The notes under the pieces were generated by a model. The model did no database searches and was not told where the DNA came from. It saw nothing but the letters and a program-made list of their open reading frames with translations. A program made the translations under genes and the position numbers. Below are positions 44,585-53,176 of a stretch of 64,000 bases of DNA, piece by piece; positions within the stretch are counted from its first letter, which is position 1; each line of letters starts with the position of its first letter. The DNA comes from an uncultured Rikenellaceae bacterium (GTDB lineage: Bacteria; Bacteroidota; Bacteroidia; Bacteroidales; Rikenellaceae). The stretch lies in contig CAJTLO010000003.1 in assembly GCA_910577285.1 (NCBI GenBank), positions 2,774 through 66,773 of the forward strand. The letters run 5' to 3'.

Positions 44585-45712
44585 TTACAACCTCCGGGTC
44601 AATTTTACAACCATTTCGCGTTTCCACTCCGCAAACGTGTCCGCCGCGATCTGCCTGCGGGCCTCGTCGACGAGCCACATGTAGAAGGCGATGTTGTGCA
44701 GCGAGGCGATCTGCGCCGCCATCATTTCGCCCGATACGGCCAGGTGGCGCAGATAGGCCTTCGTGTAGCGCGTATCGGCGAAGCAGTGCCCCATGGGGTC
44801 GATCGGCGAGAAGTCCCGGCGCCACTTCTGGTTGCGGATGTTGATGATGCCTTCCGAGGTGAAGAGCATGCCGTTGCGCCCGTTGCGGGTGGGCATCACG
44901 CAGTCGAACATGTCCACTCCGCGGTCGATCGCCTCCAGAATGTTGACGGGTGTTCCCACCCCCATCAGATAACGGGGTTTGTCTTGCGGAAGTATGTCGT
45001 TGACGACCTCGATCATTTCGTACATCACCGGGGCGGGTTCCCCTACGGCGAGTCCCCCGATGGCGTAGCCGTCCGCGTCGAACTGCTGTACGAACCGTGC
45101 CGATTCGGCTCGCAGATCGGGATAGGTGCACCCCTGTACGATGGGGAAGAGCGATTGCCGGTGGCCGTATTTGGGGGCTGTGGCGGCATAACGCTCGAAG
45201 CAACGTTCCAGCCAGCGGTGGGTGAGGCGCAGCGATTTGGCGGCGTAGTCGCGCGGCGAGTCGCCCGGAGGGCACTCGTCGAAAGCCATCATGATGTCGG
45301 CCCCGATGGTGCGTTGGGTGTCGATGACGTTTTCCGGAGTGAAGAGGTGGCGCGAACCGTCGATGTGGGAGCTGAAGCGGCATCCCTCTTCGGTCAGTTT
45401 GCGGCACTGGGCCAGGGAGAACACCTGGAAACCTCCGCTGTCGGTGAGCATCGGCTTGTCCCAGGTGCAGAAGCGGTGGACGCCGCCGGCCGCCTCGATC
45501 ACCTCCATGCCCGGACGCAGGTAGAGGTGGTAGGTGTTGGCGAGGATGATGCGTGCGCCCGCATCGGCCAGGTCGCGGTGGAAGATACCCTTGACGCTCG
45601 CGGCCGTCCCCACCGGCATGAAGACGGGGGTCTCGACGGTGCCGTGGTCGGTGGTGAACCGTCCCGCCCGGGCTGCGCTTCCCGCCGCCCTGTGTTCCAC
45701 TTCGAAAGTCAT
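44585..45712 (-). CDS. tgt: Queuine tRNA-ribosyltransferase
   Basis: 375 residues from MTFEVEHRAAG. It replaces guanine 34 of tRNAs for Asp, Asn, His and Tyr with a queuosine precursor. The catalytic segments MLTDSGGFQVFSLA and VDMFDCVMPTRNGRNG are intact. The zinc site that usually reads CxCxxC then His after the SPID segment is replaced by FSPIDPMGHCFADTRYTKAY, with one Cys only. The promoter at 45745-45752 excludes the longer start at 45757. It probably shares a transcript with the Lpt permease. Confidence 0.94.
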   Translation of the reverse strand: MTFEVEHRAAGSAARAGRFTTDHGTVETPVFMPVGTAASVKGIFHRDLADAGARIILANTYHLYLRPGMEVIEAAGGVHRFCTWDKPMLTDSGGFQVFSLAQCRKLTEEGCRFSSHIDGSRHLFTPENVIDTQRTIGADIMMAFDECPPGDSPRDYAAKSLRLTHRWLERCFERYAATAPKYGHRQSLFPIVQGCTYPDLRAESARFVQQFDADGYAIGGLAVGEPAPVMYEMIEVVNDILPQDKPRYLMGVGTPVNILEAIDRGVDMFDCVMPTRNGRNGMLFTSEGIINIRNQKWRRDFSPIDPMGHCFADTRYTKAYLRHLAVSGEMMAAQIASLHNIAFYMWLVDEARRQIAADTFAEWKREMVVKLTRRL

Positions 45713-45744
45713 TGCTGTTTTGAGATGGCTGTGGTTTTGGTCCC

Positions 45745-45752
45745 CAAAGGTA
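45745..45752 (-). promoter_or_regulatory. Promoter -7 element of tgt
   Basis: The minus strand reads TACCTTTG, 33 bases before the chosen ATG. Confidence 0.65.
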
Positions 45753-45838
45753 AGCAATTCCCTCCCATTTACAGCAAATCGGCATGCGGTGTGGCTCCGG
45801 ATGCGGGGCGCGGCGGGTTTTGCCCTCCCTTTTTTTGC

Positions 45839-45846
45839 TATTTTTG
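45839..45846 (+). promoter_or_regulatory. Upstream -7 candidate before the mannosyltransferase-like gene
   Basis: TATTTTTG fits TAnnTTTG about 210 bases ahead of the ATG at 46058. A closer element TAAATTTG at 46020-46027 is more likely to be used. Confidence 0.3.
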
Positions 45847-46019
45847 CGCTCCGCGTTTTGCGGAGCGATGGCCGGCAGGTTGCGGGCGCTTTCCGGACCG
45901 CTTACTCGGGCGGGGGCGAGGCTTCCGCTTCGTAGGGACGACGCTGCGGAGATACCCCGGCAGCTCTTTTCCGTTGTCGTTTCCTGCTCCCGGAGTGCTT
46001 TTATTCCGGCGATTTTCCG

Positions 46020-46027
46020 TAAATTTG
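46020..46027 (+). promoter_or_regulatory. Promoter -7 element of the mannosyltransferase-like gene
   Basis: TAAATTTG fits TAnnTTTG, 31 bases before the ATG. Confidence 0.6.
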
Positions 46028-46057
46028 TCTTCGGGGACAGTTATCTTTTCTACCGTG

Positions 46058-46786
<729 letters not shown>

Positions 46787-46920
46787 GGCGCAGACGGGAG
46801 GGGCGCTTTCCGGCGATCGCCCTTTCCACGGTTCCGGCGGTGTGCGCCGAATCGGGTTCATCTGGATATATCCATGTTCCGCCGATGCCTCGCGGGGCGC
46901 GGTCCGAATCTTCTCTTGAA

Positions 46921-47835
46921 ATGGCCAATTACGTCGAATCATACCTCACCTACATCGGGAGCGGCAGGCGCTATTCGCCCAATACGGTGAAGAGCTACGC
47001 ACGCGATATCGGGATGCTGCTCGAATTTCTCGGTACGGATGCCGACGGGTTCGAGCCCGCGCGGCTGGAGGCCGACGATATCCGCGAATGGATCGTTTCC
47101 CTCTCCGACGGAGGTCTGAAGCCGTCGAGCATCAACCGCATGCTCTCCGCGTGCGGCTCTTTTTACCGTTACCTGCAACGCGAAGGAGCGGTCGGGGGGA
47201 ATCCTTTCCGGAAGGTTTCGGCGCTCAAGACTCCCGCCCTGCTGCCCTCGTTCATTCCGGAGGGGCGGATGGCGGCGCTGGTGGACGAGCTTGCCGCCGA
47301 GATGGACGAGGCGACCGATTTTCGTACCATGCGCGATGCGTTGGTGGTACTCTTTTTGTATTCTACGGGAATACGGCTTGCCGAACTGATCGCGATAGAC
47401 CGGACCGATTTCGAGAAGGGTTTCCGGGAGCTGCATGTGACGGGGAAGGGCGACCGCGAGCGGATGGTGCCTGTGGTACCCGAGCTGCAACACCGGCTGA
47501 CCGAATATATCTCCGTGATAAAGCGTGAAAATATTTGCAGATCCGGAGAAAAAGCGCTATTTTTAACTGAGAAAGGAGAACGTATCTCCCGGACGGAGGT
47601 CTACCGCATCGTGCGGGGGCAATTGACGGCACTGGGAGTGCAGGGAAAGCGGAGTCCGCACGTGTTGCGGCACACCTTCGCCACCCACCTGATGAACAGC
47701 GGCGCCGATCTGCGCGAGATCCAGGAGTTGCTGGGGCACAGTTCGCTCGATGCCACGCAGGTCTATACCCACAACAGCATCGCGAAACTGAAGGAGATCT
47801 ATGCCGGAGCGCATCCCCGCGGAAAGGAGAAGTGA
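46921..47835 (+). CDS. xerC: Tyrosine recombinase of the XerC/XerD type
   Basis: 304 residues from MANYVESYLTYI. The SAM-like core-binding domain (about 1-90) is followed by the catalytic domain with Arg in STGIRLAEL, Lys in HVTGKGDRER, HxxR in HVLRHTFATH, His in LLGHSSLDATQ and the Tyr nucleophile in VYTH. Together with a second Xer protein it would resolve chromosome dimers at dif. It precedes hpf, an order common in Bacteroidales, rather than mobile DNA, which argues for a house-keeping role. The start relies on sequence similarity. Confidence 0.92.
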   Translation: MANYVESYLTYIGSGRRYSPNTVKSYARDIGMLLEFLGTDADGFEPARLEADDIREWIVSLSDGGLKPSSINRMLSACGSFYRYLQREGAVGGNPFRKVSALKTPALLPSFIPEGRMAALVDELAAEMDEATDFRTMRDALVVLFLYSTGIRLAELIAIDRTDFEKGFRELHVTGKGDRERMVPVVPELQHRLTEYISVIKRENICRSGEKALFLTEKGERISRTEVYRIVRGQLTALGVQGKRSPHVLRHTFATHLMNSGADLREIQELLGHSSLDATQVYTHNSIAKLKEIYAGAHPRGKEK

Positions 47836-47926
47836 CGCGGGCCGGAGCAGGGGCGGGAGTCCCGGGGCCTGCCGCGTAAACGATAAACGGCGCCGGAGGG
47901 CGCCTTAAAGTAAAGGAGGATTAGTT

Positions 47927-48223
47927 ATGAACGTACAGATTCAGGCAGTTAAATTCGATGCCGACAGGAAGCTCATCGAATTCGTAGAGGCAAAGATGGC
48001 GAAACTCGACCGTTTCATAGAGCGTGCGACCGGAGCCGAAGTCAGCCTTAAACTCGACAAGGATAACGAGAAGGGAAACAAGGTGGCGATCATCCGGATA
48101 GAGGTCCCCGGCGACGAACTGGTGGCCGAGGCGCGCAGCAAAAGTTTTGAGGAGTCGGTGGACAATGCCATAGATGCACTGAAGCGACAGATCGAGAAAC
48201 ACAAGGAGCGTTACGCCAAATAA
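47927..48223 (+). CDS. hpf: Ribosome hibernation promoting factor
   Basis: 98 residues, short HPF/YfiA form with beta-alpha-beta-beta-beta-alpha fold: MNVQIQAVKFDADRKLIEF opens and EESVDNAIDALKRQIEKHK closes. It binds the 30S decoding site in stationary phase and promotes inactive ribosome dimers. The strong aaaggagg ribosome-binding site at 47911-47918 stands out here. A terminator follows. Confidence 0.92.
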   Translation: MNVQIQAVKFDADRKLIEFVEAKMAKLDRFIERATGAEVSLKLDKDNEKGNKVAIIRIEVPGDELVAEARSKSFEESVDNAIDALKRQIEKHKERYAK

Positions 48224-48262
48224 TCCTTCGGCCAGCGGGAGGGCCTGTTCCCGAGAGCGATG

Positions 48263-48304
48263 CCGGGCCGGATGCGTATGCGTCCGGCCCGGTCCGTTTT
48301 TTTT
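48263..48304 (+). terminator. Terminator of xerC-hpf
   Basis: A 13-bp stem with one G-T pair (48263-48275 with 48280-48292), then eight T. Confidence 0.85.
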
Positions 48305-48379
48305 GCCGGGACCGGCGGATGGGGCGGGAGAGGCCGGCGATTATTCGGGAAAAACGTTCCGATTCAGCTCGAATTATGG

Positions 48380-48387
48380 TAAATTTG
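48380..48387 (+). promoter_or_regulatory. Promoter -7 element of the BIG2-like lipoprotein gene
   Basis: TAAATTTG fits TAnnTTTG, about 86 bases before the ATG. Confidence 0.55.
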
Positions 48388-48473
48388 CAAAAGACGTTTT
48401 TGCGGACTCCCGTGCAACAAAAGGGCGGTGCCGCACGTCTTTAAAGGAAACGGAGCGATAAATCTACTCAGGA

Positions 48474-49139
48474 ATGAAAAGAGTTGTGTGGACATTGGCG
48501 GTGTTGGCCGCGGCGGCGCTTACCGGATGCCGGGAGAGGAGCGATCATGACAGTGTGACGCTGGACAGGTATGCGTTGGAGATGCGTACGGGCGATACGC
48601 AGACGGTTTATATCCTGACGGGCGACCCCGACCGCACGGTGTGGCGCAGCGACAACGAGTTCGTGGCGACCGTCCGCAACGGGCGCATCTCGGGGTGTCG
48701 TATCGGCAAGACGCGCATTACGGCCAACAACGCTTCGGTGGCCGTGACGGTCACGGGGCGTTCCAGCCTGTACGAGGAACCCATGGAGGAGTTGAGATGG
48801 GGTATGCTGCGCGAGGAGGTCGTCGCTCGTTTCGGGTTGCCCGACAGGTTGGAGGAGAACGTGCTGACCTACCGCCTGGACTCCTCGGTCAACTCGTTCC
48901 GGTCGTATGACTTCGATGAGCACAACAGACTCGTTGCGGCTCACATCACCGTCGCGAGGGACAAGACGTTGCAACTCGACGATTTCCTCGGAGAGCGTTA
49001 CCTGCAGTTGAGCGACGACGACCGGCAGGAACGGGACTATATCGACAACCTGACCTATACGCAGGCTACCGTGCGGGTGAGCCGGGTGGGGTACGACGAC
49101 GATTACTGGCTGGTTTCCTACCGGCGGATCAACTCCTGA
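48474..49139 (+). CDS. Lipoprotein with a bacterial Ig-like domain
   Basis: 221 residues from MKRVVWTLAVLAAAALTGCRE, with a lipobox LTGC. Residues 25-95 look like a BIG2-type Ig fold: VWRSDNEFVATVRNGRISGC then GKTRITANNASVAVTV. The second half is charged, with Asp-rich stretches (QLSDDDRQERDYID). No enzyme motif. It is probably on the periplasmic or outer face of a membrane. A single-gene unit with its own promoter and a terminator hairpin. Confidence 0.75.
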   Translation: MKRVVWTLAVLAAAALTGCRERSDHDSVTLDRYALEMRTGDTQTVYILTGDPDRTVWRSDNEFVATVRNGRISGCRIGKTRITANNASVAVTVTGRSSLYEEPMEELRWGMLREEVVARFGLPDRLEENVLTYRLDSSVNSFRSYDFDEHNRLVAAHITVARDKTLQLDDFLGERYLQLSDDDRQERDYIDNLTYTQATVRVSRVGYDDDYWLVSYRRINS

Positions 49140-49160
49140 CGCGCTCGGCTGCGGAAGGGG

Positions 49161-49202
49161 CAAGACACAGGGGGAGGGCATACGCCCTCCCCCTGTGTCT
49201 TG
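49161..49202. terminator. Perfect hairpin between convergent genes
   Basis: A 19-bp perfect stem (49161-49179 with 49184-49202) with a 4-base loop lies between the lipoprotein and AI-2E-family genes. Neither side has a T-tract. Confidence 0.6.
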
Positions 49203-49219
49203 CGGTGTCGTGGCGGTGC

Positions 49220-50329
49220 CTACCGTTTGCGCTTGCCGAGCCGCATGCCTCCTTTCCTGCTGCGGGAGGCCATGTCGTCGAGCCGTTCCTCCTTGATCTC
49301 CTGCGGAGTCATCAGTTTGAACTCGTGGTAGTAGATCTTGACGAGCAGCAGAAAGAGGGAGATGAGCAGCGGACCGAAGATGATTCCCCAGAATCCGAAG
49401 AGCGGGATACCCATGAAGACACCGAAAATGACGATGAGCGGATGGGTGTCGGTCATCTTCTTGTTGAGGAAGATGCGGATCAGGTTGTCGACGTTGGCGA
49501 TGACCAGCATGCCGCAGAGCATCAGCAGGACGCCTTGCCACACGTGGCCCTGCATGATGACGGAGATGCCCAGCGGAATGCTTACGATGACCGAGCCTAC
49601 CACCGGTATCAGTCCGGCGATGGCGGTGAGGAAGGCCCAGAAGGCGATGTGCTGGATGCCGAACAGCCAATAGACGAGGGCGGCCGTGAGCCCCTGGCCG
49701 AGCATGATGATGGGGATGCCGAGGGCGTTGCTGTAGATGATGTCGGATACCTCTTTGTTCACCAGTTGGCGGTTGTCGCCTTTGAACGGATTGTAGCGTC
49801 CCAGCCGTCGTTCGAGTTTGCGTGCGTTGGCCAGCATGAAGTAGAGGATGATGATGGTGAAGAGGATGTTGATGACGAAGCTGTAGGTGGTGTTGATGAT
49901 GGAGCCTGCCGCTTTGGTCAGGTAGGCCGACGAGTCGGAGAGGTAGGTGGCCGGAATGAGGTTGAAGGGGAGTTGACGGTTGATCTTCTCCACGATGCCG
50001 TCCAGTCCGGAGAGCAGGCTCTTGAAATCGATGTTGATGATTTCGGCGGAGATCACCCGGAAGACCCCGAACAACAGTCCGCCCAGTACGATCAGCGCCA
50101 GGGCGACGAGCAGCAGCGAGGCGAGCCAGGGCCGCCAGCGGTATCGCTCGATGAGCTTGTATTGCCAGGGGCGGAAGACCATGTAGAGCGTGATGGCCCC
50201 CAGAAAGGAACCGATGATGAAGGAGAGCTCCCGGAGCATGACGACCCCGATCAAGATCAGTACCGACAGGAAGAGGAGTTGCCGGAAGAAAAGATTGTTC
50301 TTACGGATGGTTTCGTCTAATTCTGCCAT
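49220..50329 (-). CDS. AI-2E-family membrane transporter (PerM/YdiK-like)
   Basis: 369 residues with about eight membrane helices: two near the start (18-60), one at 68-92, a large loop of about 60 residues, then helices from 148 to 345. The family's hallmark segment is TAIAGLIPVVGSVIVSIPLG. Some members export autoinducer-2, but others do sodium-proton exchange or are uncharacterised, so the substrate is left open. The basic C-terminal tail (KGGMRLGKRKR) is cytoplasmic by the positive-inside rule. Confidence 0.9.
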   Translation of the reverse strand: MAELDETIRKNNLFFRQLLFLSVLILIGVVMLRELSFIIGSFLGAITLYMVFRPWQYKLIERYRWRPWLASLLLVALALIVLGGLLFGVFRVISAEIINIDFKSLLSGLDGIVEKINRQLPFNLIPATYLSDSSAYLTKAAGSIINTTYSFVINILFTIIILYFMLANARKLERRLGRYNPFKGDNRQLVNKEVSDIIYSNALGIPIIMLGQGLTAALVYWLFGIQHIAFWAFLTAIAGLIPVVGSVIVSIPLGISVIMQGHVWQGVLLMLCGMLVIANVDNLIRIFLNKKMTDTHPLIVIFGVFMGIPLFGFWGIIFGPLLISLFLLLVKIYYHEFKLMTPQEIKEERLDDMASRSRKGGMRLGKRKR

Positions 50330-50473
50330 AGGTCGACGATGTTAGATGGTTTTTGGTGTTTAATTTTCTGTTTGTCAGTATTTTATTTTTGGTGTTCGCG
50401 GCTGCGATACGGGGGTGGGAACAAAAATTGCTCCAAAAGGAGGCAGGCGGTGCGGGATAATATTTTTTATTTT

Positions 50474-50505
50474 TTTGCTTTTTTATGAAAAAGAAAATAT
50501 ATTTG
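50474..50505 (+). promoter_or_regulatory. Promoter of the tRNA-Pro gene (TTTG, 20-base gap, TATATTTG)
   Basis: TTTG at 50474-50477 and TATATTTG at 50498-50505 form a textbook Bacteroidetes promoter, 15 bases before the tRNA. The surrounding 50440-50500 is very A/T-rich. Confidence 0.82.
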
Positions 50506-50520
50506 CACCTCGATTGAAGG

Positions 50521-50595
50521 CGGGATGTAGTTCAGTCCGGTTAGAATGTTGGTCTGGGGGACCAAAGGTCGCTGGTTCGAGTCCAGTCATCCCGA
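50521..50595 (+). tRNA. tRNA-Pro (anticodon GGG)
   Basis: A 75-base cloverleaf. Acceptor arm cgggatg/catcccg (50521-50527 with 50588-50594), D arm, anticodon arm ttggt/accaa with the seven-base loop ctggggg, so anticodon GGG reading CCC and CCU, and T arm gctgg/ccagt around ttcgagt. The discriminator is A at 50595 and CCA is not encoded. It has its own promoter and terminator. Confidence 0.95.
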
Positions 50596-50602
50596 CGAAA
50601 GG

Positions 50603-50639
50603 TGGCAGCTCTCTGTGTAAGAGGGCTGCTTTTTTTGTG
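50603..50639 (+). terminator. Terminator of the tRNA-Pro gene
   Basis: A 9-bp stem (50605-50613 with 50621-50629, one G-T pair), then seven T. Bases 50640-50898 hold no gene. Confidence 0.85.
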
Positions 50640-50898
50640 TTCGCGGCGACTGGTGCGCCTTCGCGGAGAGGCGTGTCGGTCGTAGGCGTCCGCTGCGTCC
50701 GGGCATTGCGATCGTACTTCGTAGTTCCGGACCGAAAGAGGGGGCGCGGTTGGAGTCGGGCGCCGGGCGGTGCCGTCGGTTTGCGCGGACGGGACGGTTT
50801 CGCCGGTCTTGCGGCGCGGCGGTTCAAGGGGGCATCGGGCGCCGGGATGGGAACGCGATGCGTGGACGGCGCGTGTGACGGCCGGACCGGAGGGGGAA

Positions 50899-50942
50899 AA
50901 GGTATGCGCGGGGAGGACCTCAGTCCTCCCCGCGCATACCTT
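50899..50942. terminator. Perfect hairpin after fabI
   Basis: A 20-bp perfect stem (50899-50918 with 50923-50942) with a 4-base loop, 15 bases past the fabI stop. It sits between the convergent tRNA and fabI transcripts. The A-run on the left gives a short T-tail for the minus strand only. Confidence 0.65.
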
Positions 50943-50956
50943 GCGGAACGATTCGG

Positions 50957-51814
50957 TTATTTGCGGCGGGACTTGTCGTTTTTCACGTCGCGGTATTCGA
51001 GCCCTTCGTTGTAGATGTGCATCGCCTGCATGCTCATACCCATGCTGGAGTATCCTCCGTCGTGATAGAGGTTCTGCATGGTGACTTTGCGCGTGAGGTC
51101 GGAGAAGAGCGTGATGATGTAGTCGGCGCATTCGGCCGCCGTGGCGTTGCCCAGGGGCGACATGCGTTCGGCGAAATCCATCAGGTTGTCGAGTCCCATC
51201 ACGCCGCTGCCGGCGGTGGTGGGGGTAGGCGACTGCGATACGGTATTGATGCGGATGTTCTTCTCGCGACCGTAGATGTACCCGAAACTGCGGGCGATGG
51301 ATTCGAGCATGGCTTTGGCGTCGGCCATGTCGTTGTAGCCGTAGAGCGTGCGCTGGGCGGCAATGTAGCTCAGCGCCACCACCGATCCCCACTCTTCGAT
51401 GGCGTCGAACTTGCGGCAGGTCTGTATCACCTTGTGGAACGAAATGGCCGATATGTCCACCGTCTTGTGGTAGTAGTCGTAGTCCAGGTCATCGTAGGTG
51501 CGTCCCTTGCGCACGTTGGGCGACATGCCGATGGAGTGCAGCACGAAATCGAATTTGCCGCCCAGGTGTTCCATCCCTTTCGTCACGAGGTTTTCGAGGT
51601 CTTCCACATTCGTGGCGTCGGCGGGTATCACGACGGCTCCGCACCGCTCGGCGAGTTCGTCTATCGTACCCATGCGGATGGAGACGGGGGTGTTGGTGAG
51701 CACGAGCTTCGCACCCTCCTCGCGGGCGCGTTCGGCCACTTTCCAGGCGATGGATTTGTCGTTGAGGGCGCCGAATATCAAACCGCGCTTCCCTTTCAGC
51801 AGATCGTATGACAT
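50957..51814 (-). CDS. fabI: Enoyl-[acyl-carrier-protein] reductase FabI
   Basis: 285 residues, a short-chain dehydrogenase fold. The nucleotide site is GLIFGALNDKSIAWKVA, and the catalytic Tyr-x6-Lys is in YGYNDMADAKAMLESIARS. A second family segment is NTVSQSPTPTTAGSGV. It performs the last reduction of type-II fatty-acid elongation and is the usual triclosan target. It has its own -7 element and a hairpin after the stop. Confidence 0.95.
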   Translation of the reverse strand: MSYDLLKGKRGLIFGALNDKSIAWKVAERAREEGAKLVLTNTPVSIRMGTIDELAERCGAVVIPADATNVEDLENLVTKGMEHLGGKFDFVLHSIGMSPNVRKGRTYDDLDYDYYHKTVDISAISFHKVIQTCRKFDAIEEWGSVVALSYIAAQRTLYGYNDMADAKAMLESIARSFGYIYGREKNIRINTVSQSPTPTTAGSGVMGLDNLMDFAERMSPLGNATAAECADYIITLFSDLTRKVTMQNLYHDGGYSSMGMSMQAMHIYNEGLEYRDVKNDKSRRK

Positions 51815-51843
51815 AGTTTTCCGTTTAAGTAAGTAAGACGCCG

Positions 51844-51851
51844 CAAAGATA
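51844..51851 (-). promoter_or_regulatory. Promoter -7 element of fabI
   Basis: The minus strand reads TATCTTTG, 30 bases before the fabI ATG. Confidence 0.65.
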
Positions 51852-51885
51852 GGAACTTCCGGCCGATTTGCGTCAACGGGGTCCC

Positions 51886-51955
51886 GTACCTCCTCACCTC
51901 CTCACCTCCTCCTCCTCCTCCTCCGGTTTTTCCCTCTTCTCCTCCCGCGGGGAGC
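51886..51955. repeat. CTC/TCC trinucleotide tract between divergent genes
   Basis: About 70 bases with the plus strand almost all C and T: imperfect cctcctca units, then a pure run of five to six ctc triplets at 51903-51923, then more pyrimidines. It lies between the fabI and lipoprotein promoters. Confidence 0.85.
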
Positions 51956-51968
51956 GGATATTAATATA

Positions 51969-52000
51969 TTGGTAGAAAAGTCGAAGTTTGCATATCTTTG
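51969..52000 (+). promoter_or_regulatory. Promoter of the lipoprotein gene (TTGG, 20-base gap, TATCTTTG)
   Basis: A -33-like TTGG at 51969-51972 and TATCTTTG at 51993-52000. The ATG follows after 36 bases. Confidence 0.6.
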
Positions 52001-52036
52001 CGCGATCCCTAAGGGAATTGTTTAAAAATCATCGAT

Positions 52037-52966
52037 ATGAAACAGTGGTTCAGTGTGGCCGCCCTTGCGGCGGCCGTGGTATTTGTCGGTTGCGGTACCG
52101 TGGATTTGACCGATCACGGGCGTGCCCCTGCAAACATAGGTCCCCTGACCGTGGATCGGAACAGGATCGGCACGGAGCAGCCTTTTACGGCGACTTGTGT
52201 TGTGCCTGCCGGAGCACACAACATCGCGTCGGTGGAGTATCTGTGGGGAATTCGTCCGGCTGCGGAGCAGGCGTCGGCTCCCGGCGTTACCCGTACTTCG
52301 CCCGTGCCGCCCCATGTGGAGGAGAAGCAGTTTACCGCTCCTGCGACGGCCGGTGAGTATGTGGTGAGCTGTACGGCGCGGTATGTGTTCGGCGCACCCG
52401 ATGTCGACGGCAATGCGTATAAGGATGTGACCGGGGAGGTGCGTGTACGTGTCGAACCTTGCGATGTGCTCCGCTCCTTCTGGGGCGATAGCATGCAGGA
52501 GACCGAACGCAACTATCCGGGGGTGAGCGTTTATACCGATGGGTTGGGCGGAATGATCTACGATCCGCTTCAGTCGGGGCTCCCCGCCATCGCGACGGCT
52601 TTCCGGTTTACCGACGGAAAACTCTCCAGTATCTTGCAGACCGAAGAGGTGGAGACGGCCAAGGGGAGCGGCTTCTACATGCACTACCTGCTGCTGCATC
52701 ACCGGGTCACGACGAGTCCGGCGTTGATGCTCGCCTGCGACAGCGCCGTGATCGAGTGGGCCGACGGTACGAAGGAGACGCCCGCTGCCGAGACCGACAA
52801 CAAGGACAAGGAGAAACAGGCACGCATCGACGCCGGTCTGATTGCCCGCGAGGCGAAGATCGCATCCGTTTTCCATAGCGACACCTATACCTTGACGCTC
52901 GTTGTGGAGGAGATCGACGGCAAGGTGATTTTCGATCGCGTCTATACGCCCCGCAAGGCGCAGTAA
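52037..52966 (+). CDS. Lipoprotein of unknown function
   Basis: 309 residues from MKQWFSVAALAAAVVFVGCG, with a lipobox FVGC. Residues 35-135 look like an Ig-like beta-sandwich that carries several Cys (TATCVVPAG, YVVSCTARYVF). The second half contains FWGDSMQETERNYPGVS and a charged helix EARIDAGL-like near 255-275. No enzyme motif or family is recognised. It has its own promoter and a hairpin after the stop. Confidence 0.75.
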   Translation: MKQWFSVAALAAAVVFVGCGTVDLTDHGRAPANIGPLTVDRNRIGTEQPFTATCVVPAGAHNIASVEYLWGIRPAAEQASAPGVTRTSPVPPHVEEKQFTAPATAGEYVVSCTARYVFGAPDVDGNAYKDVTGEVRVRVEPCDVLRSFWGDSMQETERNYPGVSVYTDGLGGMIYDPLQSGLPAIATAFRFTDGKLSSILQTEEVETAKGSGFYMHYLLLHHRVTTSPALMLACDSAVIEWADGTKETPAAETDNKDKEKQARIDAGLIAREAKIASVFHSDTYTLTLVVEEIDGKVIFDRVYTPRKAQ

Positions 52967-53109
52967 AGGCGTCGCTGCGGAAGGTGCCGAACGCGGAAGG
53001 AAGGCGGAAAAGTACTCGGTGCCGGTCGGCCGGAGAAACGGTCGGTCGCCGGTGTGCCTCCTGTCGTTTCGGCGACCTAAAACGCCTTGAAAGCCGGATG
53101 AAGTGCAAC

Positions 53110-53148
53110 TCAGGAGGGCGTCCCATCGCAAATGGGACGCCCTCCTGA
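53110..53148. terminator. Perfect hairpin between convergent genes
   Basis: A 17-bp perfect stem (53110-53126 with 53132-53148) with a 5-base loop, between the lipoprotein and pdxB. The right side is mildly T-rich. Confidence 0.62.
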
Positions 53149-53176
53149 ATTGTTTCCGTTTCCCGGCGGCGCTCGA

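Noticed and set aside
44387..46057. Long upstream open frame joined to the mannosyltransferase-like gene
   Set aside because: It is antisense to tgt and lptG, and the family similarity and promoter place the real start at 46058.
46921..47835. Integrase of a mobile element
   Set aside because: The length, single-gene context with hpf and lack of a nearby attachment site or cargo fit the house-keeping XerC type better.
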